DNA of 32,823 nt from Baffinella frigidus (GCA_026770585.1 MU646428.1:1-32823); one strand, 5' to 3'. Positions 24,326 to 32,823 are shown, counted from the first letter of the stretch. Translations and numbers: made by a program. The notes: generated by a model from the letters alone, not told the origin.

Positions 24326-25602
24326 AATGGCATTTTTTTCAAATCATTCCGAACAAAATGAACATGACGAAGCGTCTGTCACCATTCGCGGGGAGGGGAG
24401 AGGTGCAGAGAGGCAGAGATCGAGAGAGAAGGAAGATGAGATGGAGGCCTGAAGGTGCGAGCGGCTAGAGCGACAGACACGGGTGCCCTGCGAGCAGACT
24501 CAGCAGAGGGCCTTCCCCAGCAGAGCGCCGTCACCGTACGGCCTGGCAGCATGGACTTCTCTCGGGCCAGCAGCACAGGTAGCAATGCATCCGAGTCCGA
24601 CGATTCCCAGTCCCCATCGAGATACAGGTCATTTCCGCGTCGGGGGTCCTCTGGGGTCTCGATGGAATTCTCTCGAGAGTCTTCCGGTATCTCCATGCCC
24701 TTCTCGGTGGCGGGGAGGTGACTGCCCTCCGACCCCCATCCTCGATTCGAGCCATGCATGCGAAACAGTGCGCCACATCAGCGTACCTCTGCACGCCCTG
24801 ATCCTTCAGGGGGGCAGTCCTCCAGACACAGACAGCCTCTGACAGAGGGCGCGTTTCCAGCGCGCAGAATTCCCCGCGTGGCGAAGAGGAGTACCGGCCT
24901 CCGCATCCGCGACGACGCCGCGCCCCCGAAGGTATGTAGGCGTCAGGGAAGGGTGCTAGCAGGAGGGTGGCGCTCTGGTGAGGGAGAGAGGGCGCGGGCA
25001 GTGAGAGGGTGCATAGTGAGGAGAAACAGGGGGGGGCAGGACGTCCGTTCCTCAGACGGGGGCGCAACGTTCGATGTGCCCACCACCAGCCACCAGAAGA
25101 GAACCAAATCAGGGTGACGAGGCCTGTGTTAAAAAGAAAAAGGAAACTCAAGGCTGAGAATAGTGGGGGGGGGGGATTCAACGGCTGGTGGCAGATCCAT
25201 GCTGGAACGCCGCCCTGAGTCCTCAGCCTTGCACCACCCACCCCCACAGCCCGAGCAAATCGTCCAATTTGAGGTCACATATTTCCCTTGGAGGCCGCCG
25301 GATTCCGGCGTCCGTGGAGCCATGTTGCCTTGAACTCGAAAATCGAAAACCGTCGATTTGCTCAGGCCGTGGGGGACGGTGGCAGGAGCAGGAGCAGCAG
25401 GCGTCCTCAGCTGCAGCTCCGCGGAGCTCTGCAGGCCCCGCCGCACAGCGTCAGTCTTGCTGGCCGACCCGAAGAACGAGAGCATGGCGCACGACTCGGG
25501 CAAGTGGCTCCCGGGCCTCGGGCTGATGCCCCCTGCTATGGTGCGTCCCCTGCCGACCCACGGTTGCCAGGGGGTGATAACTGGCCAGCTTATCAGCCAG
25601 GT
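24326..25602. other. GC-rich host region with possible exon fragments
   Basis: This is the only part of the host segment that might hold gene exons. A plus-strand frame at 24,551-24,721 encodes a Ser/Arg-rich stretch with a repeated MDFSR.SS / MEFSRESS motif. Another at 25,358-25,609 ends with a Leu/Pro-rich segment including NESMAHDSGKWLPGLG. Neither has a known domain, and both could be chance frames in G+C-rich DNA. No promoter or complete gene model is supported. Confidence 0.3.
24551..24721 (+). CDS. Possible host exon, Ser-rich (56 codons)
   Basis: The frame begins with ATG 24551 and encodes a Ser/Arg-rich, probably disordered peptide with an internal imperfect repeat (MDFSRASS and MEFSRESS). 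A GAG|GTGACT donor-like sequence lies at its end. No domain is recognised, and a chance frame is quite possible. Confidence 0.2.
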   Translation: MDFSRASSTGSNASESDDSQSPSRYRSFPRRGSSGVSMEFSRESSGISMPFSVAGR

Positions 25603-25650
25603 GTCGTAACCGTCAGCCGTAACCGTCGTAACCGTCAGCCGTAACCGTCG
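25603..25650. repeat. Short tandem repeat CGTAACCGTCAGC
   Basis: CGTAACCGTCAGC and CGTAACCGT units alternate about four times. Confidence 0.6.
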
Positions 25651-25714
25651 GTTGCCATGCGCGCTGCCACCTCTTCCTTGCTCTGCCTCAGTCGGGTTCG
25701 GTGACTATTCTTAC

Positions 25715-25859
25715 GTTCATCTCCACAAAAGCATCAATTAATTGCTTTTGGCGCAACGAAATTTACTACACAAATGATTTACTATTACTTTTATAAGTAC
25801 ATCGTGTAGTAATTTTCGTTGCCCCAAAGCAATTAATTAATACTTCTATGGAGATTAAC
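25715..25859. mobile_element. MITE-like foldback, GTT(C/A)ATCTCCA ends
   Basis: The 145-base palindrome has arms including AATTAATTGCTTT and a core TTACTACACA...GTGTAGTAATTTTC. The core is shared with the CCGGGGAAA elements at 27,502, 27,960 and 29,624, so it is a related subfamily with different ends. Confidence 0.65.
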
Positions 25860-25891
25860 GTTGGCATCCTGGGTGTGTGGTGCAAACACGT

Positions 25892-26061
25892 CAACTTCAC
25901 TCGGAGTCAGAACATTTCGCCTAAGTCAACTCCCCCTGAAAGCCAGCGCCTTAAGTCAAATGCCGTCCATAGTGGCCAGGTCCATCTAAACGAAAACAGG
26001 GGAAAGTTGACTTAGGTGAGCTGGTTGACTTAGCTGAAATCTTGTGGCTCGGAGTGAACTT
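25892..26061. mobile_element. Foldback element J (CAACTTCACTC ends)
   Basis: The ends CAACTTCACTCGGAG and CTCGGAGTGAACTTG are inverted. The left half (25,894-25,992) recurs on the opposite strand at 30,185-30,283. Confidence 0.55.
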
Positions 26062-26077
26062 GGAGCGGAAACGAGCC

Positions 26078-26248
26078 TGGTCTCACCATATTGGTGAGAC
26101 CATGTAGGAGGTGGAGTTAGAATCCATCCGGAAAATGCTCGTATGAGCGGCCGACACGGGGTACAGTAAGTGGCACAATGCGTCGAGCATGTGCGGCGCT
26201 GACGCTGGTTGTTTGGCAATAAATTATCAATCTCTCTTGGTGAGACCA
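26078..26248. mobile_element. Repeat K, TGGTCTCACC terminal inverted repeats
   Basis: A perfect 10-base terminal inverted repeat, TGGTCTCACC / GGTGAGACCA, encloses 171 bases. Body copies without the full ends occur at 29,799-29,930 (inverted) and 31,383-31,493 (direct). Confidence 0.65.
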
Positions 26249-26297
26249 AATAGACTGAGACAGAGCTAGTCTTCCTTGCCGACGCGATCGCAGCATC

Positions 26298-26418
26298 CTA
26301 GCTCTGCCCGAGTTTTATTCTGGCTCGCCCTTGAAAGTATTCAAGCGCATAAATCCAGTACAAAAGGGCGAATAGAAAGCCTTTGGGACGAGCCAGAATA
26401 AAACTGAGGCAGAGCTAG
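26298..26418. mobile_element. Foldback element, CTAGCTCTGCC ends
   Basis: Arms CTAGCTCTGCCCGAGTTTTA and its near-inverted copy (26,390-26,418) bracket about 121 bases. The same terminal word marks the viral/host junction at 22,107-22,119. Confidence 0.65.
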
Positions 26419-26980
26419 GCACCGTCTGGTGCCTAGCTCATGGTTCTGGAGGTCCCCAGTACAACGTCTAGGCCGCTTTCAGTGAAATGGTAGGCCGTGC
26501 AACCCGCATCATCCGCGGTTTCGTCCCGGCTTCCAAGTTTTGACTGACAGCGCGAACGCAGCATCCCCAACCACGCAAGAGTGTAGGGCTGACCTGGGGA
26601 AACAAGCCAGTTCACACGGAATTTGTAACAACTTTCCGAAATTTCGATTTTTCTGTGGGAAGAATGTCCACTTATGAACTTAAGAAATAGTCAAATTCGA
26701 CTATTTCTCCTGTGGGCCACTCTGCCCTACACTCTTGCGTGGAAGGGTTTTTTAAAACGTGGTCGGGCTGGTCTTGTAATCAATAACCTCTCTAGCATCA
26801 TCTGACAGCGCTCACAAGAAAGCGTCCCCCCCTTAGGACCACCACAGGGCCCTAGACATAGCCCTACTGTAGGGTCCTACGGGGAGGCGTTTTTTCCTTA
26901 TGAGCGAGGTACCCCTGCGCTCTGTCTGACAGCGCAAGACGACGGATAGGTACCTGGTGTGATGATCCGGCGTCTGGCAT
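26419..26980. other. Host non-coding sequence
   Basis: No gene is supported. TAGGGCC/GGCCCTA-rich words around 26,840-26,880 resemble those in the 23,454 and 27,350 regions. AAGAAATAGTCAAATTCGAC near 26,681 faces a nearby inverted GTCGAA-like copy. Confidence 0.3.
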
Positions 26981-27050
26981 TGTATCACTCAACTCAAGGC
27001 TAAAGGGCCTTTCTAGGACCTGTATCGAGAGTAATAAAGAAGAAGAAGAG
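26981..27050 (+). repeat. SINE-like repeat L, copy 1
   Basis: The body TATCACTCAACTCAAGGC...GACCTGTATCGAGAGTAATAA ends in an (AAG)n tail. Other copies are at 29,020-29,110, 30,281-30,382 (minus) and 32,361-32,465 (minus). Confidence 0.6.
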
Positions 27051-27124
27051 TCTGGCAGGTCAAGGTCAACGGCGGCTGGATGCTCATCCCGCCGAGCCCA
27101 GGGCTCAAGATGATCAAACCAGGT

Positions 27125-27322
27125 GCGTGTTCGTCGTCATCTTCGTCGTCTTCTTCTTCTTCTGCTTCTTCTGCTTCTTCTGCTTCTTTCTTTTTCTGCG
27201 TCGTCTTTTTTTCTTCTTTTTTCTTTTCTTCTTCTTCTCTTCTTCTTCTTCTTCTCCTCCTCCTCCTCTTCTTCTCTTCGTCTTCGTCGTCGTCGTCTTC
27301 TTCTTCTTCGTTACCCTCAGGC
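27125..27322. repeat. TTC/TCC/CGT microsatellite
   Basis: About 200 bases of pyrimidine-rich triplet repeat (TTC with TCC and TCG variants). Open frames here are low-complexity artefacts. Confidence 0.8.
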
Positions 27323-27501
27323 TAGAGACGAGTGATCTAAAAGTCTATGGTCCCAAGCAGGTACAGGGGTACCTCGCTCAGAAGGAGCCGCACCCCACTA
27401 GGACCCTACAGTAGGCCTATACCTGTAGCCCTACGGTGGTCCTGGGGTAGGGGGGCGGCTCCTATGAGCGAGACGCCCCTTTAGCTCGCCTTGCAGCACC
27501 C

Positions 27502-27639
27502 TTATCCGGGGAAATATTTTTCTTTCATTTGATGGCAACCAAAAATACCGCACAGATGCTTTAATATTACTGATAAGAACGAATTGTGTAGTGATTTTGG
27601 TTGCCATCAAATGAAAGAAAAATAGGTTTCCCCGGATAA
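27502..27639. mobile_element. CCGGGGAAA MITE, copy 1
   Basis: A 138-base near-perfect palindrome with ends TTATCCGGGGAAA / TTTCCCCGGATAA and long arms (TTTTCTTTCATTTGATGGCA). ACCC flanks both sides and may be a target-site duplication. It has no coding capacity. Confidence 0.75.
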
Positions 27640-27785
27640 ACCCGTACACGGACGTGGAAAGGACGAGTAGCTGCGAAATCGATGGTGGCTACGTACCACT
27701 TAGTACCACGAAACGAACCGATGCGTCCTGAAATTCCTCTACGTTTCTCGAGAGGCTCACCATCCATCTCCTCCGGCTCCAACAA

Positions 27786-27925
27786 CGGGCTGAAAGTCAA
27801 TTTTCAGAGGGAAACGGTATCCAAAAGTCAATTCTTAGAAGGAAACGGCTCCAAGAACGGACCAAGGGCTCCAAGAACGGACCAGGAACGCCCCACGAAG
27901 GGCCATGCGTGGCCAGCCATCGGGC
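27786..27925. repeat. Dispersed repeat M, copy 1
   Basis: The block containing AAAAGTCAATT, GGAAACGG and CGGCTCCAAG recurs in the same direction at 28,800-28,925 with about 75-80% identity by eye. Confidence 0.5.
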
Positions 27926-27959
27926 GAGGACACCTCATGTTTCGTGCTGTCACGATGAC

Positions 27960-28095
27960 ATCCGGGGAAACCTATTTTTCTTGAGTTTGATGGCAAGGAA
28001 AATTACTACACAATTCGTTCTTATTAGTAATATTAAAGCATTTGTGTAGTAATTTTCCTTGCCGTCAAACTCAAGAAAAATAGGTTTCCCCGGAT
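27960..28095. mobile_element. CCGGGGAAA MITE, copy 2
   Basis: ATCCGGGGAAACCTATTTTT ends are inverted, 136 bases. The arms carry GAGTTTGATGGCAAGG in place of CATTTGATGGCAACC, a distinct subfamily with the same TTACTACAC core. Confidence 0.75.
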
Positions 28096-28300
28096 TAGAT
28101 GACACCAGCGCTACCGGGTGTTTCGGCCCTGCTAGTCTCTGTACCACTGTCTAGCTCTGCTCGAGTCCCGTTCCCAAACCCCTCAAAACGTGAAACTCAG
28201 TCCCTCTATTCCACTCATCTTCTATTCGACTGGATTTGAACCACGAATCTTTTCCTGGTACAACAAACGTTTGTCGTGGAACGTCTCTTTATAATGATAA

Positions 28301-28480
28301 GATCCGGGCGCGCCTTTTGGGAACGCTCAGATATTTTCCTCTGCACTGGAGAGCGAAACTCGATCCGAAAGCAAAAATGCTTTCTCTGCAGTCCTTTCTA
28401 CGGAAGGGCGTGTCGTTGGCATATGTTGGGAGAAATTAAAACCTCAAGGACCTAAAGGTCCCGAAAGGCGCGCCCGGATC
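28301..28480. mobile_element. Foldback element, GATCCGGGCGCGCC ends
   Basis: GATCCGGGCGCGCCTTT and its exact inverse bound 180 bases. No transposase is present, so it would be non-autonomous. Confidence 0.65.
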
Positions 28481-28504
28481 TACTTGGACAGACCTAATCC
28501 CGGC

Positions 28505-28644
28505 GAGTATTCCTCAGGAATACGATTTTGGTGTATCTTAAAGGGTGGAAATAAGACCGTCACCTGTCTAGCCTTCATTCATAGCCTTAAAATACACCAC
28601 AATAGGATCGGGGATCCCCAAAATGGTATTCCTTAGGAATGCTC
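28505..28644. mobile_element. Foldback element, GAG(T/C)ATTCCT ends
   Basis: GAGTATTCCTCAGGAATACG and GGTATTCCTTAGGAATGCTC face each other across about 140 bases. Each arm is itself a small palindrome. Confidence 0.5.
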
Positions 28645-28799
28645 TTCCGGATGAGATCTTGACTGTTTGCCCCGTGGCCACATACGGGTACCAGGCATCT
28701 ACACTACCACCAGCCACCAGAAGTGAACCAAAGCGAACGATCGCAAAAGTCGGTTTCCCCTGCACCACGCAGGGCTGGAGGGGGGGGTATTTCAAAGTA

Positions 28800-28925
28800 T
28801 TTTTTTGTAGGGAAAACGGTATTCAAAAGTCAATTTTGAGAAGAAAACGGCTCCAAGGGCGACCCAATGGCTCAAAGGGCGACCCTGGAATACCCCCACG
28901 TAGCGCCCTGTGTGGGACCAAAGGC
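28800..28925. repeat. Dispersed repeat M, copy 2
   Basis: Direct copy of 27,786-27,925, sharing AACGGTAT, CAAAAGTCAATTTT, ACGGCTCCAAGG and the CCC(A/C)CGAAG/GTAG ending. Confidence 0.5.
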
Positions 28926-29019
28926 TGAACGTTGAGTCTGCAGGGGGGTTTACCGCAGGCCTCGAGAATCCCTTCGTAGCCCGCTGTGTGGGAGCTGGGA
29001 CTATAGAAACCCCCAAACT

Positions 29020-29110
29020 TAAGGCTCATAGACTTTTGCATCACTCAAGTCAGGGCTCAAGGGCCTGTTTTAGGACCTGTATCGAGAGTAATAACGAAGA
29101 GGAAGAAGAA
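29020..29110 (+). repeat. SINE-like repeat L, copy 2
   Basis: A longer copy that includes CTTAAGGCTCATAGACTTTT upstream of the shared body. It ends in a GAAGAGGAAGAAGAA tail. Confidence 0.6.
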
Positions 29111-29335
29111 ACCCCCAAACCTGTAGCTCGTACAGACTAACCAGTGAGTGTTTTATGCTATGTTAGGCTTTGACGTGTGGTATGTTAGGATGCATGTACT
29201 GTGTGAGGTGTAAAACCCATGTCTAAAATAGCGTAAACGTGGGACAGATTCCGGTGTGTTCCGAAATGAACTCGAAGTGCACACCACTGTGCGGCAGGGT
29301 CCTTCAGCAGCCCTCAACACTCCAAGCGTACACTC

Positions 29336-29472
29336 AACTCCAAACTCTCATCCCTAATCCCCAATCAATGATCCCTCATCCCTCATCCCTCATCCCTCAT
29401 CCCTCATCCCTCATCCGTAAACCTTCAACCCTAATCCCGCATCCTTTATTCCTCATCCCGCATCCCTCATCC
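29336..29472. repeat. (CCCTCAT)n telomere-like array
   Basis: CCCTCAT heptamers occur in tandem at 29,371-29,415 with diverged neighbours. The 7-base period matches the telomere-like arrays nearby. Confidence 0.65.
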
Positions 29473-29623
29473 TGTGAAGCCATGGCCGAGGTTCCATTCT
29501 GTGATGCCTTGACTCCATAAGTCAATTACAACTACTTAGAGAGGTTTTCCCCGATATAGGACTCACCCTTGGAGCCCTTTCCCCCTGAGGCGGCCCCGTC
29601 CAGGACCCGGTCCTTACCCATCC
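29473..29623. other. Host non-coding sequence
   Basis: No gene or repeat was recognised here. Confidence 0.3.
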
Positions 29624-29763
29624 TTATCCGGGGAAACCTATTTTTCTTTCATTTGATTCCAATGAAAATTACTACACGAATGATTTAATATTACTAGTAA
29701 AAACGAATTGTGTAGTAATTTTCATAGCCATCAAATGAAAGGAAAATAGGTTTACCCGGATAA
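29624..29763. mobile_element. CCGGGGAAA MITE, copy 3
   Basis: The 140-base palindrome TTATCCGGGGAAACC ... TTACCCGGATAA has CATTTGAT arms. One end has lost a C (TTTACCC), so the arms have started to diverge. Confidence 0.75.
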
Positions 29764-29798
29764 ATCCCTACACCCTCCTCTCGGTGGCAGGGTCCTTC

Positions 29799-29930
29799 AG
29801 AGAGATTGGTAATTTATTGCCAAACAACCAGCGTCAGCGCCGCACATGCTACGCATCGTGCCACTACTGTACCCCGTGTCGGCCGCTCCTACGAGCATTT
29901 TCCGGATGGATTATAACTCCACCTCCTACC
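29799..29930 (-). repeat. Repeat K, inverted copy
   Basis: Reverse complement of the body of the 26,078-26,248 element, from AGAGAGATTGG to CACCTCCTAC. The TGGTCTCACC ends are absent. Confidence 0.6.
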
Positions 29931-30184
29931 AACGCAGCTGAACATCATATCATGTACGGAAACAAGTTGTTCCCGTACATGATGTTCGGCCCCATCAACC
30001 CTAAACGGCGTACCCCCCTCAACCCTACAGGGTCCTTCATAACTCGCATGGCGGTTGCCGCCGCACCCCCCCCCGACCCGAAAGCCAAAGCCAAACGCGC
30101 CATCGGTGTCATCGAGGTACCTCACTGCCAGCCAGGATCTTGTACCTTGAGTCAACAAACCTGATCTTCGGCAGTAAGTTGCCA

Positions 30185-30283
30185 TTCTTTTAGATGGACC
30201 GGCTCTGGGAGCCGGCATTTGACTTAAGGCTGTGGTTTTCAGGGGGAGTTGACTTGGGCGAAAGTTCTGGCTCGGAGTGTACT
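30185..30283 (-). repeat. Repeat J, inverted half copy
   Basis: Reverse complement of 25,894-25,992, including AGTTGACTT, CATTTGACTTAAGGC and GGCTCGGAGTG words. Confidence 0.55.
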
Positions 30284-30382
30284 TTTTCTTCTTCTTTATT
30301 ACTCTCGATACAGGTCTTAGATTGGCCCTTAAGCCTTGCGTTGAGTGATACAATAGTCTATGAGCCTTAAGGAACGAGGTAC
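30281..30382 (-). repeat. SINE-like repeat L, copy 3
   Basis: Minus-strand copy: the TTCTTCTTC tail comes first, then TTATTACTCTCGATACAGGT and the body up to GAACGAGGTACC. Confidence 0.6.
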
Positions 30383-30407
30383 CCCCCCCATAGCCAACTG
30401 CCGCCCC

Positions 30408-30536
30408 CCACCCTGGAGTCAACTTGGGGGCAATTCTTAAGTCAATCTCCCACAAATGCACTTGGATTCCGAGTGCATTTGTATGAGAGTTGATTTAAGA
30501 AACCATCGATTTGCCCATAAGTTGCCTCCAGGGTGG
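30408..30536. mobile_element. Foldback element, CCACCCTGGAG ends
   Basis: CCACCCTGGAGTCAACTT and AAGTTGCCTCCAGGGTGG are inverted across 129 bases, with inner arms CAAATGCACTTGG / CCGAGTGCATTTG. Confidence 0.6.
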
Positions 30537-30634
30537 ATCACTCTCCTATCGTTCCAGCAGCCAACCCCACCACGAACGCTAAAGTCAAGCGGGCATGTGC
30601 TGTCATCGAGGCCCCCCCCCCATAGTCATAGGGT

Positions 30635-30781
30635 GGATAGGACGGCAGTTGGCTGGATAGGGCGGCAGTTGGCAGGATAAGGCGGCAGTTGGCAGGATAG
30701 GGCAGCAGTTGGCAGGATAGGGCAGCAGTTGGCAGGATAAGGCGGCAGTTGGCAGGATAGGGCGGCAGTTGGCAGGATAAG
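30635..30781. repeat. 20-bp minisatellite, 7.3 copies
   Basis: The unit GGATAGGGCGGCAGTTGGCA is repeated seven times, plus a partial. Variants alternate GGATAG/GGATAA and GGCGG/GGCAG. Units are contiguous without spacers. Confidence 0.85.
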
Positions 30782-30889
30782 CTTCCCGTGTGGACCATCC
30801 TGCGCCAAGCGAACCGGCATCCTTGAGGGGGGTCATCTCAGACATCCGAACCCCTAAGCCCTAACCAAATCACCCCTAATCCTTGCACC

Positions 30890-31210
30890 CGTTTGTCTCT
30901 CTTCACAAACGGCGTATCTCTATTCACAAACGTCTCTCTTTCAACAAACGTGTGTCTCTCCACTCAGAACGCTCCGGAGAACCATGTTAAGTCAATTATT
31001 GGAGTGTTTCTTAGGAAACACGCCAAAAGTCAGCGATTGGTGGTCACGTTACACCGGATATCCGGTGCTGCGGTTCCTCGTAGTGTCCCGAGTGGCCCTC
31101 ACCCCTTACACCCATTCGTCTCTGTTGAAAAATGACTGTCTATATCAACAAACGTCTGTGTCTATTAACGAACGTCTTGTCTCTTTCAACAAACGTTTGT
31201 CTCTATCCGC
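30890..31210. repeat. Scattered ACAAACG-TCTCT short repeats
   Basis: (T)CAACAAACG / CACAAACG followed by TCTCT occurs several times at 30,890-30,965 and 31,140-31,210. A palindromic ACAAACGTTTGT at 28,263 is related. Confidence 0.5.
30967..31095 (+). repeat. Dispersed direct repeat N, copy 1
   Basis: The segment from AACGCTCCGGAGAACCATG through ACACGCCAAAAGTCAGC to GTGTCCCGAGTGG recurs, diverged, at 31,798-31,930. Confidence 0.5.
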
Positions 31211-31382
31211 CATACGGTGGACTACGAACCTTTCATCAAAAGTCAACTTACCTTGATGCAATCAGCTTGAGAGATTTTCTGGTGAAATTTGGTCACGTAC
31301 CCCCTTGGAATCCAGGCCCAACGAAACCCTCGAAGCCCACTGTGTGGGTAATAAACGCACGTTTCTCTCTCTCGCCAGAGAA

Positions 31383-31493
31383 GGTGGAGTTAGAATCCAT
31401 CCGGATTTTTTTCGCATGAGCGGCCGACACGGGGTACAGTAAGAGGCACAATGCGTGCGCTAACGCTGGTTGTTTGGCAATAAATTATCTCTC
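31383..31493 (+). repeat. Repeat K, direct partial copy
   Basis: Shares GGTGGAGTTAGAATCCATCC through GTTTGGCAATAAATTATC with 26,108-26,229. A 20-base internal stretch is missing. Confidence 0.6.
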
Positions 31494-31656
31494 TCTCTCT
31501 CTCTCGCCACAGGCGCTCCGAGGGCTGCAACAGGACAGCAAACGGTCTGTCACCACGGACGGAATCGCTCCGAGCTTTTCAGGAATCTCTCCCAGCTTTT
31601 TAGACAGAAGAGGTACCCAACCAACTCCCAAAAAGTGAGTCACCATTGACTCAGAG

Positions 31657-31765
31657 GTTTAGGGTTTGGGGTGCAGGGTGCAGGGTTTGGGGTTTAGGGG
31701 GTAGAGTTTGGGGTGTAGGATTGAGGGTTTAGGGCTGAGGGTGTAGGGTTTAGGGTTTGGGGTTG
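31657..31765. repeat. Telomere-like array, G-rich strand
   Basis: GGTTTAGGGTTTGGGG, GGTGCAGG and related words in tandem. It is opposite in strand to the arrays at 22,590 and 29,336. Confidence 0.65.
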
Positions 31766-31797
31766 AGTGGTCTCGCCTTTCTTTTCATGAGGTTCAG

Positions 31798-31930
31798 GTA
31801 CGCTCGGAACACTATGAGGAACCATGCTTAAGTTAATGATTGGATTCTTGCCCGAGAAACACGCCAAACGTCAGCAATTTTGTCACGTCCCTCCCCGGAT
31901 TTCTGGGGAGGGACGTGCCCCGTAGACTAC
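31798..31930 (+). repeat. Dispersed direct repeat N, copy 2
   Basis: Diverged copy of 30,967-31,095. It contains its own hairpin, CGTCCCTCCCCGG...GGGGAGGGACG. Confidence 0.5.
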
Positions 31931-32008
31931 CGAGTGGGCATACCCACCTCCAGACTAACCGTGCTACTTTAGACGTGACCGGGAGTAATCATAAGTTGAC
32001 ACAACAGG

Positions 32009-32034
32009 AAAACGCTCAGAATCTGAGCGTTTTG
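32009..32034. repeat. Hairpin AAAACGCTCAGA / TCTGAGCGTTTT
   Basis: Nearly perfect inverted arms with almost no loop; a short palindrome in repeat-rich DNA. Confidence 0.5.
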
Positions 32035-32169
32035 CCAAAAGTTGACACGAGGTTCTATTGAAGTTGACTTTTGCGATTGGCCACCTTCAGGTCTAGCGTA
32101 GGACTCAGGGATCTCTCCTTTCTTTTCAGGCAGTCCAGGCATCTGCCCAACCTCTACATCCGCAGAAGA

Positions 32170-32171
<2 letters not shown>

Positions 32172-32227
<56 letters not shown>

Positions 32228-32266
32228 ACTCTCTCTCTCTCTCTCTCTCGCTCTCTCTCTCTCTCG

Positions 32267-32304
<38 letters not shown>
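32172..32304. repeat. (CT)n then (CA)n microsatellite
   Basis: About 110 bases of CT dinucleotides with rare A/G interruptions pass into (CA)n at 32,282-32,304. Arg/Glu-rich or Ser/Leu-rich frames across it are artefacts. Confidence 0.9.
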
Positions 32305-32305
<1 letters not shown>

Positions 32306-32360
32306 GAGTCTATCACTGAACACCCTGGTGTTCAAGTGTGGATGAATCTGGGGAGGCGAC

Positions 32361-32465
32361 CCTTCTTCTTCTTCTTCTTCTTTATTACTCTCGATACAGG
32401 TTCTAAATGAGGCCCTTGAGCCTTGAGTTGAGTGATACAAAAGTCTATGAGCCTTAAGAAACGGG
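32361..32465 (-). repeat. SINE-like repeat L, copy 4
   Basis: Minus-strand copy with a long (TTC)n tail, then TTATTACTCTCGATACAGG and the body ending GCCTTAAGAAACGGGG. Confidence 0.65.
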
Positions 32466-32563
32466 GCCGCCTCACGGACAAGAGCTATGCCATTTGAGCC
32501 TTTAGGCGACACGAGCCTTGAGGCGACACGAGAGCAGAAATGCTGGTCGGCAGTCACCTACCC

Positions 32564-32694
32564 TCATCCGGGGACATGTTTAATTTCAAAGAGAACGGAC
32601 CCCTATTTGTTCATAGGAGGCAGGCAAGGGATAATTAGGACCAGCACCCGGTTTGATAGGCCGTTTTCTTTTGAATTAAACATGCTCCCGGATG
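32564..32694. mobile_element. Foldback element, TCATCCGGG ends
   Basis: TCATCCGGGGACATGTTTAA and its inverted counterpart (CATGCTCCCGGATGA) bound 131 bases. The CATCCGGGG edge resembles the CCGGGGAAA MITEs, but the arms differ. Confidence 0.65.
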
Positions 32695-32734
32695 AACCCA
32701 GCGTCAGTTGTCCCCGAGGTTACAGCTGTAACCA

Positions 32735-32823
32735 GCGCCCCAAACTCCAAACCCCAAACCCCAAACCCCAAACCCCAAACCCCAAACTCCAAACCCCAAA
32801 CCCCAAACCCCAAACCCCAAACT
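32735..32823. repeat. (CCCCAAA)n array at window end
   Basis: About twelve CCCCAAA heptamers with two CTCCAAA variants (TTTGGGG on the other strand) run off the end of the window. They are more regular than the interior TTTAGGG-like arrays and could be the edge of a telomere or another interstitial array. Confidence 0.75.

Noticed and set aside
27080-27414. Ser-, Leu- or Phe-rich open frames over the TTC array
   Set aside because: They are pure products of a triplet microsatellite.
30635-30781. Possible CRISPR array
   Set aside because: The 20-base units are contiguous without unique spacers, and the context is eukaryotic; it is a minisatellite.
31969-32319. Arg/Glu-repeat and Ser/Leu-repeat frames
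   Set aside because: They are translations of the CT/CA microsatellite.
28910-32557. Recurring LKAHRLL...ESN.EEEEE peptide in three frames
   Set aside because: It is the translation of the SINE-like repeat L and its GAA tail, not a protein family.
22107-32823. tRNA, rRNA or other structured RNA genes
   Set aside because: No cloverleaf with correct conserved bases and no rRNA-like block was seen by eye; the many palindromes are foldback elements.

Overview
The window looks like a piece of a eukaryotic (protist, probably algal) chromosome carrying a large block of DNA-virus genes. The join between viral and host sequence is near 22,107. Two things point to a eukaryotic host. The right third is full of foldback (MITE-like) elements, dispersed repeats, microsatellites and degenerate TTTAGGG/TTTGGGG telomere-like arrays. 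In addition, at least one viral-type gene reads correctly only if a GT-AG intron is removed.

Positions 1-22,106 are compact and virus-like: about 17-18 genes on both strands, with short intergenic gaps. Convergent genes end 9-110 bases apart, and TATA boxes lie about 25-65 bases before most start codons. The key gene is 5119/5144-5605, which looks like a herpesvirus-assemblin / HK97-type capsid maturation protease (ordered His, Ser, His with the typical strand context). This places the block in the Duplodnaviria-like world. Herpes-like viruses of protists (Mirusviricota type) are the best guess, because such viruses are known as endogenous elements in protists. No major capsid protein, terminase, portal or polymerase was recognised, so the assignment rests mainly on one gene plus context.

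The other viral genes form a virion/envelope and host-interaction set: a 1,367-residue type I membrane glycoprotein (6582-10685), an 8-helix membrane protein (10961-12145), other membrane or secreted proteins (5867-6037, 13449-14036, 15927-16874, 20182-21078), a permuted papain-fold hydrolase (16927-17613), a CheD-like thiol amidohydrolase encoded by two exons (1644-2887), two Cys-rich probable zinc proteins (191-1474, 12155-13282), and several unrecognised proteins, the largest 744 residues (17770-20004). One gene (15246-15737) is far richer in A+T than its neighbours and looks acquired.

Host-type foldback ends also occur inside the viral block (10,727-10,765 and 21,771-21,864). They match an element in the host part (23,454-23,560), which argues that the block is an endogenous, ageing insertion and not a free virus contig. 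From 22,107 to 32,823 no convincing complete gene was found. The stretch holds a GC-rich part with possible host exon fragments (24.4-25.6 kb), at least ten foldback elements, four copies of a SINE-like repeat, a 20-bp minisatellite, long TTC and CT/CA microsatellites and telomere-like tracts, so it is probably subtelomeric or otherwise heterochromatic. The species cannot be named from the sequence alone.
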